Positions 57,772 through 64,000 of a stretch of DNA of 64,000 bases are shown piece after piece. Location of the stretch: positions 1,933 to 65,932 of the forward strand of contig NZ_LDUG01000048.1 in NCBI RefSeq assembly GCF_001530125.1. The letters run 5' to 3'. The notes under the pieces were generated by a model. That model ran no database searches. It was not told where the DNA came from and saw only the letters and a list, made by a program, of their open reading frames with translations. This DNA is from Thiobacillus denitrificans (lineage in GTDB: Bacteria; Pseudomonadota; Gammaproteobacteria; Burkholderiales; Thiobacillaceae). The stretch's first letter is position 1. Every line of letters begins with the position of its first letter. The translations under genes and the position numbers were made by a program.

Positions 57772-58533
57772 TTACCTGAACGTCATGAGGTGGGCCTTGA
57801 GCGCCCGGAAGCTCACGCCCCGGTCATCTCCCAGCAAATACGCCTGCACTTCGCGCTTCTTCCAGGCGGCCGCCTGGTCGGGGGCTCGCGGGATGGCGCA
57901 AAATGGAATATTGTGGCGCCGGCAGCGTGCTGAAATCTTCTTGATGGCGTCTTGCACGATCGGGTGCTGCGCTTGCCCCGGCACGCCGCAGGACTGCGAC
58001 AGGTCGATTGCGCCTTCGAGCACCATGTCGATGCCTGCGACAGACAGGATGGCATCCAGGTTGTCGACGCCTTCCCTGTCTTCGATCATGGCCACCACCA
58101 TGATTTCCGAATTGGCGCGCGCGAAATAGGTCGGCAGGTCGAGGGTGCCGAAGCCCGTGGTGCGGCCGCCGCTGATGCCGCGCGTCCCGAGCGGGGAGTA
58201 GCGGCTCGCCGCAACGGCCTGCGCGGCCTCCGCGGCGTTGCGCACGTGCGGCACGACGATGCCCTGCGCGCCGCAATCCAGAGCCTGCAGGATGGCTTCG
58301 GGCGCAGCGTTCGGCACTCGCACCAGCGGCGTGACCCCGGCGTATTCGGCCGCCCGTACCATGTTTTCGAGCGTTTCCGGATTGACGCAAACGTGTTCCA
58401 TATCCAGGATGACGAAATCGTAGCCGGCATAGCCGATCATTTCGACCAGTAACGGCGACGGAATCGAATTGAGCAGCCCGAATACGGTTTTTCCCTCGGC
58501 CAGCGCGCGTTTAAGTTGATTGGTTTGCAGCAT
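57772..58533 (-). CDS. HpcH/HpaI aldolase-family protein, SbnG-like citrate synthase candidate
   Basis: 253 residues from ATG 58533 (MLQTNQLKRALAEG). TIM-barrel family blocks: FVILDMEHVCVNPETLENMVRAAEYAG (His base), PLVRVPN (Arg), CGAQGIVVPHVRNAAEAAQAV, MVVAMIEDREGVDNLDAIL (metal Glu) and DMVLEGAIDLSQS (metal Asp). In staphyloferrin B clusters the homologue SbnG makes citrate for the siderophore independently of the TCA cycle. Gene context (two IucA/IucC synthetases, decarboxylase, MFS) supports the same role; the sequence alone would also fit a 2-keto-3-deoxy-sugar aldolase. Confidence 0.75.
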   Translation of the reverse strand: MLQTNQLKRALAEGKTVFGLLNSIPSPLLVEMIGYAGYDFVILDMEHVCVNPETLENMVRAAEYAGVTPLVRVPNAAPEAILQALDCGAQGIVVPHVRNAAEAAQAVAASRYSPLGTRGISGGRTTGFGTLDLPTYFARANSEIMVVAMIEDREGVDNLDAILSVAGIDMVLEGAIDLSQSCGVPGQAQHPIVQDAIKKISARCRRHNIPFCAIPRAPDQAAAWKKREVQAYLLGDDRGVSFRALKAHLMTFR

Positions 58534-58540
58534 GCTATTG

Positions 58541-59749
58541 TCATTCCACGGATAAATACCATTGCGCGGGGTGCGGGTGGCGCAAAAAGTCGTGATGCGA
58601 AATATGCCAGGCATAGGCGCCCGCATAAGGAAACACCAGCAAGTCATTACAGCGCACCGTTCCGACCGGGGCGTCGAACGCCAGCACGTCTTTCGGCGTG
58701 CATAACTGCCCTACTATGCTTACCCTGTCGTTTGAAGTTTCCGGACGGGGAAACGGATACGGCCACGCATCGATCGGTAGCACGTGGAACGGATGGCTGT
58801 GGCCTTGCGCATAGGGCGTGCGAAAGTGATGCGAGCCGCCCCGGCCGATCACAAAAGTCTTGCCGTAGCTGCGCTTGATGTCGATGACCTGCATCGCGTA
58901 GTAGCCGCAGGCCGCGCTGATATAACGCCCTAACTCGAAGCGCACGCGGATCCCGGGCAAACCGTCATTTCTTAACAACGCCGTCAAACCGGCGCTGAAA
59001 GCCGTCCAGTCGAACTGCTGTTCGGGCTGCCGGTAATTGATGCCGATGCCGCCGCCGACATTGATATGATCGATTTCCAGTTCATATTCGTCGCACCACC
59101 GCCGTACCTGAGTCAGATACGCCGCCACCAGTTGCAGATGGGCCTGGGCGTCAAGCTGATGCGATAACAGGTGAAAATGAAAACCGCGCAGCCGGATTTC
59201 GGGATGCGCACGCAGCCATTCCAGGCATTCGCGCAGTTGCTGGACAGGAATCCCGAACGGCGTGGGTTTTCCGCCCATCATCAAGCCGGTTTCAGCCAGG
59301 TTGCCGACGGTCAGGTTGATGCGTAACAACACCGCCGCCGCTTTGCCGGTTTGGCTGACAATCCCGGCCAACCGCCGCAATTCGTTAAGACTTTCGACAT
59401 GCAGGCAATCGACGTTCTGCTCGATCGCTCCACTGAGTTCGTGGTCCAGTTTGCCGGGACCGCTAAAAATCACCGGCACATCGGTAAAGTGTGCGCGTAC
59501 CCAGGCCAGTTCGCCGCCCGACGACACCTCGAAACCATCAACGAGCGGTGCCAGTGCCTGCAAAATCGGCAGATCGGAATTGGCTTTAATCGCGTAAAAC
59601 AGCTCGCAGCCCTCCGGCAAAGTGCTGACCAGATATGCCGCATGTCGGCGCAAGGCCACCAGGTCATACACGTAGGCGCACAACGGCTCATCGACTTTGG
59701 CTTGCACCGCCCGAATGCTTTCAAATACTTCAGCTAATCTTAGCTCCAC
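58541..59749 (-). CDS. PLP-dependent decarboxylase, SbnH-like (ornithine/DAP/arginine decarboxylase group IV)
   Basis: 402 residues, GTG start at 59749, overlapping the synthetase gene by 10 bases. The PLP Lys is in LFYAIKANSDLPIL (Lys55). The TIM barrel holds HFHLLSHQLDAQAHLQ and INVGGGIGINY. The C-terminal domain has the active-site Cys in VGQLCTPKDVL. In staphyloferrin B synthesis SbnH decarboxylates the citryl-diaminopropionate intermediate to give an ethylenediamine unit. The diaminopropionate genes (SbnA/SbnB) are not in the window. Confidence 0.82.
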   Translation of the reverse strand: MELRLAEVFESIRAVQAKVDEPLCAYVYDLVALRRHAAYLVSTLPEGCELFYAIKANSDLPILQALAPLVDGFEVSSGGELAWVRAHFTDVPVIFSGPGKLDHELSGAIEQNVDCLHVESLNELRRLAGIVSQTGKAAAVLLRINLTVGNLAETGLMMGGKPTPFGIPVQQLRECLEWLRAHPEIRLRGFHFHLLSHQLDAQAHLQLVAAYLTQVRRWCDEYELEIDHINVGGGIGINYRQPEQQFDWTAFSAGLTALLRNDGLPGIRVRFELGRYISAACGYYAMQVIDIKRSYGKTFVIGRGGSHHFRTPYAQGHSHPFHVLPIDAWPYPFPRPETSNDRVSIVGQLCTPKDVLAFDAPVGTVRCNDLLVFPYAGAYAWHISHHDFLRHPHPAQWYLSVE

Positions 59750-61581
59750 GTACCGTCCTCCCCCAGCGCACCCAGCGGGTTGTTGACAGGCAAATACCCG
59801 GAAGCGCGATCCGGCCGCTTGAAGAAGCGGTTGATCAGATTTGCTTTTCCTGGAAACGGCTCGCCGCTAAGCAAGGCGTTAATGCGCCGTGCCGAGACGT
59901 CATCCCCGTAATGACTCTGGTAGGCATGCAGATGGTGCCGCACCACCGCCCACAGGCGGTTTTGCAATGCCGGTTTACCCGCACCGATCTGGCTGATCGC
60001 CTCGCAGAAGTTGTTGACAAACAGGCAGTAGGCGATCCGTTTCCATCCCTGTTCGTTGCTGTACCAGAGCGCTTCGCGGGCGCGCGGGCTGACGGCTTCC
60101 AGTTGCTTTTCACTGTAGCGCTCTTGCACCAGCTTGACGCCCTCGAAATCGCGCAGGAATACCTGTCGCGGCCCACCATCGGCCACGCCGATCACGACGT
60201 TCTGCAAGTGTGGCTCGAAGATGACGCCGTGCGCGAAATAGCAGTACAGCACCGGGTACATGAGCTCGGCGACGTAATGCGAAAACCACTGTTCGGCCGT
60301 CTCTTCGAGCGGCAATCCGCCATGCTGTCCCATGGCTGCCAGCAACTCGCGGATGCGCGCTTCGCCGTAGATGTGGTTGCCGAACAGCGCGCCGGCCAAA
60401 AGCGGCGTTACGCCGGGAAGCAGCACGTCGTCGAAGCCTCGCCGCAGGATCATGCCGAAGCCTTCGGTCACTTCTTTGTCAGCCTGCATCTCGCCCGTTT
60501 TCAAGTCTACCGAGATGAACCCCGGCTCCTCCATGACCCGAAGGCTCGGAAATTGCTGTTGAAGCTGCGGCATCAAGCTACGCATGATCCGGGTTACCTG
60601 CAGCGCGCCCTCGAGTTCGTAAACCGCGTTTTTACGGACGCAGTTGGTGATGCGGACGTTTAACGAACACTTATAGAAATACGGGTTTTGCGGATGGAAC
60701 AGGGTGCGGATCGACGAGGTCGGATAATAATGCTCGCCATGCTGCCCAAGATCGCGGATACGGCCGCCTCGAATCGCCGCCGCGACGCTTGGATGGCCGA
60801 GCAGATGGCGTGCCTGCCACGGATGCGTCGGAATCAGGGAAAACGCCTCGTCTGCGGCAAGACCGGCAGGCGCCTGCGCCGCGACGATCCGATCGCACGG
60901 CTCGGCGAGCACTGATTGTTGCAGCACGTATTCGCGGCGCACCGCGAAAAAATGCAGCGCAAAGCGCGTCCCCATTTCCGGCGAATAGCGCTGCATCTCC
61001 TCATGGGATATGCCCTGGCGGCTTTTCGGGGCGGGGTGGAACGGATGGCCGAAAACCAGTGACTGTTCGGATTCGATGAACGCCTGTAACGGTTCCCGCG
61101 AAAAACGTCCGGGGCGGGATGCGCTCAGCACAGCCGAGGTGACCGCAACGCTGTCGTGAATCTGTTGCATCAGTTCGCCGTTCGCAGGCAGTTCGTACTT
61201 CAAGGACAATTCGCGCAGCAAAAGCCCTGCCAGGGCCTGCCAGTCGAGCAAGCCCCAGGGTTTCCCCGTGGATTTGCAATAGAACGGCGATTGGTAGCGG
61301 TAATTGCCCGTGGCGGAAGCGCCGTCGACTACCGTCAGCAGACGTTCGTCCGTAAGCGGCAAGCGAATGTGCATGATACGGCCGCCGCTGCGCTGCAAGG
61401 CCAGGCGCACGGATGCTGGACTATCATTTTGGCCGAATAAAGGCCCCACGCTTAACTGCCCCTCCGGGCCTGCCACCTCACGGCAATAACAGTTAAGTAG
61501 CGTTTCCATGGAGCGCCGGCCAGCTTCTTGCAGCGCCAACGACTCCGAGTCGGTGGCGCCCGCCAGATTGTGTATGTGCAT
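59740..61581 (-). CDS. IucA/IucC-family NIS siderophore synthetase
   Basis: 613 residues, a full-length NIS synthetase. It carries the family ATP/substrate-site motifs: SLIPTHPWQARHLL, YPTSSIRTLFHP, YKCSLNVRITNCVRKN and, in the palm, PHLQNVVIGVADGGPRQVFLRDFEGVKL. NIS enzymes join a carboxylate (here presumably citrate) to an amine or alcohol using ATP. It starts 14 bases after the MFS stop and overlaps the decarboxylase. Order and size recall SbnE; orthology needs a tree. Confidence 0.88.
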   Translation of the reverse strand: MHIHNLAGATDSESLALQEAGRRSMETLLNCYCREVAGPEGQLSVGPLFGQNDSPASVRLALQRSGGRIMHIRLPLTDERLLTVVDGASATGNYRYQSPFYCKSTGKPWGLLDWQALAGLLLRELSLKYELPANGELMQQIHDSVAVTSAVLSASRPGRFSREPLQAFIESEQSLVFGHPFHPAPKSRQGISHEEMQRYSPEMGTRFALHFFAVRREYVLQQSVLAEPCDRIVAAQAPAGLAADEAFSLIPTHPWQARHLLGHPSVAAAIRGGRIRDLGQHGEHYYPTSSIRTLFHPQNPYFYKCSLNVRITNCVRKNAVYELEGALQVTRIMRSLMPQLQQQFPSLRVMEEPGFISVDLKTGEMQADKEVTEGFGMILRRGFDDVLLPGVTPLLAGALFGNHIYGEARIRELLAAMGQHGGLPLEETAEQWFSHYVAELMYPVLYCYFAHGVIFEPHLQNVVIGVADGGPRQVFLRDFEGVKLVQERYSEKQLEAVSPRAREALWYSNEQGWKRIAYCLFVNNFCEAISQIGAGKPALQNRLWAVVRHHLHAYQSHYGDDVSARRINALLSGEPFPGKANLINRFFKRPDRASGYLPVNNPLGALGEDGTWS

Positions 61582-61595
61582 GATTCCTCCTCTTG

Positions 61596-62768
61596 CTAAG
61601 AATTGCGTAGGCGTAAACGATCAAACACCAGGCCGGCCAGATAACAACCGGCGGCGAGCATCGTCAACGCGCCAATAAAAAAAGGTGCGCGCAAATCGAG
61701 CGCCTGCACGCCCGTACCTGCAATCAATCCGGCGATAACAGCGCCCCACTTGGCATTGCTTTCAAACCAGCCGAAGGTACGCCCGGCGTTGTCGCTGTTT
61801 ACGATGCCCGCGATCAGCGCGTGCAAACCGATGAAACTGACGGTCATGCTGAGCCCCATTAAGACGCGCCAGGCAGCCACGGCAGGCAACGACGGAAACA
61901 GCGCCTGACCGAACAGAGAGATAGCGAGCAACAGGTACGACAGCAACAGCATGAACACCAGGTCGCGTTGCCCCAGATAGCGACTCAATGGCACTGCGCA
62001 CAATAGATAGATCAAGTGCGGGAGCCCGAACAACAGCCCGGCAATAGCTGGCGAAACTGAGCCGGAACCTGCTTGAATGAAGGGAACGAAATAAGGAAAG
62101 GTAATCACGGTGGCGAATACGAACGCGAACTGCAACGCGTAGATTTGCATGGGCGTAACTTCTATCGCTTCACCCTTGGCCTGCATCGGCGCTTTGGTCG
62201 CCGCTGGCACTTGGCAAGTTGGCAGCCGTCCGATGAGCAGCGCCGCGATGAGCGGCAGCAGCGCCAAGTAGCGGTATAACTCAAGCGGGGATTCAATCGT
62301 CATCAACAGGCCCAATCCTACCGGTGCGATCACCAGCGCCGCCCGTGCCGACCATTGCATCAGCGTCAAACTATGGGTTAGCGCTGTGCCGCTGACCACG
62401 GTTGCCAAATAAGCGTTGGAGGCTGCGAAGGTGCCGCCGAGCAGGCCTTGCAACGCCAAGGCAACGAAAAACACCCACGCATTGGGGGCAAAGCCGGCGA
62501 GCAGGAAACTGCCCGCCAATCCCAGTTGAGCGCGCAGCAATAGCGGCTTCTTGCCGTATTTATCCGCCAGCCTGCCCCACCACGGACTGCTCATCGCGGT
62601 AAAAAACGTCGGCACGACATACAACCACCCGGCCAGATAGGCGGCTTCGCTGTGCAGCGATTTATCGAGTATCAACGTAAAAAACGGCGGCATGCCGAGC
62701 GCGGCGAAAGCTGCGATAAAGTGGCAAACCATGATGGTGGCGACGATGCGGCGCCGATCAGTGGTCAT
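61596..62768 (-). CDS. MFS transporter, probable siderophore exporter (SbnD-like)
   Basis: 390 residues with about 12 helices. The loop 2-3 signature is PWWGRLADKYGKKPLLLRAQLG, and a second half-signature is PLSRYLGQRDLVFMLLLSYLLL. It lies between two NIS synthetase genes, overlapping the first by an ATGA, so it should export the finished siderophore (as SbnD does) rather than import it. Confidence 0.85.
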   Translation of the reverse strand: MTTDRRRIVATIMVCHFIAAFAALGMPPFFTLILDKSLHSEAAYLAGWLYVVPTFFTAMSSPWWGRLADKYGKKPLLLRAQLGLAGSFLLAGFAPNAWVFFVALALQGLLGGTFAASNAYLATVVSGTALTHSLTLMQWSARAALVIAPVGLGLLMTIESPLELYRYLALLPLIAALLIGRLPTCQVPAATKAPMQAKGEAIEVTPMQIYALQFAFVFATVITFPYFVPFIQAGSGSVSPAIAGLLFGLPHLIYLLCAVPLSRYLGQRDLVFMLLLSYLLLAISLFGQALFPSLPAVAAWRVLMGLSMTVSFIGLHALIAGIVNSDNAGRTFGWFESNAKWGAVIAGLIAGTGVQALDLRAPFFIGALTMLAAGCYLAGLVFDRLRLRNS

Positions 62769-64000
62769 AGCGCCCTCAAGAAATTAGGCGCGCTGCGGCC
62801 ATAGAACTTGTTGACGTCGGTAGCGCCCGTCTCGGTTTTTTCAGCCAGGGTGGCGGCGATCAGCAAGTATTTGATATAGAGCCGATCATCTTCGAGCAGC
62901 AACCGGCGCGCCAGCGCAATGTCCTCGCCATCCGCCGCCAATTCCGCCAGCACGGCTTCGATTCGTAGCCTGATGCGGGAATACAGCGCAGTGGCAGGCA
63001 AGCCGAGAATAGCCGCGAAGCGCTCGGTCAATACCGCGATATTGAGCTGCAAGGTGATCGTCGTGAACATTTGTGCCAGCGGCAACGGGTCTGTGACGAC
63101 AATGCGCCGATCCTGCAATTCGGCAACATGAGACGCCAGATTCGGCCAACGCCGAGCGAGATAGTCGAGATGGATGCGCGCCGCGTCGTTGTCTTTGAGC
63201 AACAAGCGTAGCCGGGGCGCTTCCCGGCTTAATACAACGACGGAGTTCTGCTGGTTCGATTCAAGGGCTATGCCATAGCGCAGCCACAACAGCAAATGCA
63301 GGCGCAGTGTTAGATCGAAGTAATCGTTGGAAAACGTTTCAAGATCGCCGCCGTAGAATTGCGCCGCAGCTTCCTCGGCAACCGTGTTTCCAGCCGGCGT
63401 TTGCGCCAATAGCGCCGCCACCGGGATCAGCGTGCTTTCGCCCAGCGCGTCGACCGGATAACGGCGCAGGATATAAGCGAGAAACATCCGGTTATCGACG
63501 TGTCCGCCGCAATCTTCGGATGTCAGCAGCAGACGGCCGGCGATCGACGGTTCACGCGCGGCAATATCGGCAAGCAGGGTCTGGATGCGATGGCCGTCGT
63601 GGATCGTGCTCGGCTTGATGGTGCGAATGTTCTTCGCACCCAGGGTGCGGATCGTCAGCGGCAACTTCACATGCCATTCCGGCGCATCAAGCAGCACAAC
63701 GGTGCGCACCGACAGCGTCGGCGTCACCGCGAGACAAGGCCGCGGTGCGCGAACCACCTCGCGTAATCCGGCCTCGTCAAGGAGGTCATCGAGTTGCTGC
63801 GCCCATACGAACGGATGTACCGGAACCAGGGCATGCGTGTCCGCCATCACGGCAGGCAGGCCGACGGCTTCGAAACTGGGCCATAGCGGCGACAGGCCAG
63901 GTTCGTCGCGGCTACTCGGATGGTAAAGGGCGCGCGGTACCGCCAGCCAGCGCAACAGGAAAGGACGCTGAAATTCCGGGCCGTAAGCGGCGAGCGCGTC
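62765..64000 (-). CDS. IucA/IucC-family NIS siderophore synthetase, C-terminal part (partial)
   Basis: The frame is open to the right edge, so the N-terminus is missing; about 411 residues are seen. Family motifs: ALVPVHPFVWAQQL, WHVKLPLTIRTLGAKNIRTIKP, GIALESNQQNSVVVLSREAPRLRLLLKDNDAARIHLDYL. It is related to, but clearly different from, the synthetase at 59740. Its position before the MFS gene resembles SbnC. Upstream genes of the cluster lie outside the window. Confidence 0.85.
   Translation of the reverse strand, partial: DALAAYGPEFQRPFLLRWLAVPRALYHPSSRDEPGLSPLWPSFEAVGLPAVMADTHALVPVHPFVWAQQLDDLLDEAGLREVVRAPRPCLAVTPTLSVRTVVLLDAPEWHVKLPLTIRTLGAKNIRTIKPSTIHDGHRIQTLLADIAAREPSIAGRLLLTSEDCGGHVDNRMFLAYILRRYPVDALGESTLIPVAALLAQTPAGNTVAEEAAAQFYGGDLETFSNDYFDLTLRLHLLLWLRYGIALESNQQNSVVVLSREAPRLRLLLKDNDAARIHLDYLARRWPNLASHVAELQDRRIVVTDPLPLAQMFTTITLQLNIAVLTERFAAILGLPATALYSRIRLRIEAVLAELAADGEDIALARRLLLEDDRLYIKYLLIAATLAEKTETGATDVNKFYGRSAPNFLRAL

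Overview
The window looks like a chromosomal segment of a high-GC Gram-negative bacterium, most likely a betaproteobacterium and perhaps a Thiobacillus-like autotroph. This rests on the gene orders rimP-nusA-infB-rbfA-truB-rpsO-pnp and uvrC-pgsA-tRNA(Gly,Cys,Leu), a CbbY-type Calvin-cycle phosphatase, a heptose-based LPS pathway, and abundant small inverted repeats. The genus is an inference; no rRNA is present.

Region 1 (1-12155, mostly + strand) is surface polysaccharide: a WecA/WbpL-type lipid-linked sugar transferase (cut by the left edge), a WbpM/CapD-type dehydratase, a GT4 transferase, the ADP-heptose genes gmhA, hldE and hldD, a GT9 heptosyltransferase-like protein, a GT10 fucosyltransferase-like protein, a convergent GT4 gene and a polysaccharide pyruvyl-transferase-like gene.

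Region 2 (12250-30425) is mixed housekeeping: a Lon-related protease, YbaK-like deacylase, membrane-anchored retropepsin-like protease, cold-shock protein, YaeQ, a Cys-rich lipoprotein, a methyltransferase, TrhO, a subtilisin-like lipoprotein with a C-terminal barrel-like domain, the YbbA/YbbP ABC system divergent from tesA-ychJ, three tRNAs (His, Arg, Pro), folD, cbbY and dksA. The YbbP permease gene carries copies of a small repeat inside its coding sequence.

Region 3 (30425-43030, all - strand) is the pnp-to-rimP transcription/translation operon, three tRNAs (Leu, Cys, Gly) with a MITE-like element between two of them, pgsA, uvrC, a 4-oxalocrotonate tautomerase and a family-5 uracil-DNA glycosylase.

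Region 4 (43086-64000, all - strand) is a 21-kb iron island: bfr and bfd, a decayed phosphate-type porin, an FtrABCD-type iron importer (p19, cupredoxin, frameshifted FTR1 permease, polyferredoxin) with an extra outer-membrane porin gene inserted, a FecA-like receptor, exbD-exbB-tonB, a PepSY membrane protein, a siderophore receptor, and a biosynthesis cluster resembling staphyloferrin B genes (SbnG-like aldolase/citrate synthase, SbnH-like decarboxylase, two IucA/IucC synthetases, an MFS exporter) that runs off the right edge. Candidate Fur boxes precede bfd, tonB and the siderophore receptor. Four iron-gene leaders share an unexplained paired CCAGCCA motif, which is the least explained signal in the window.
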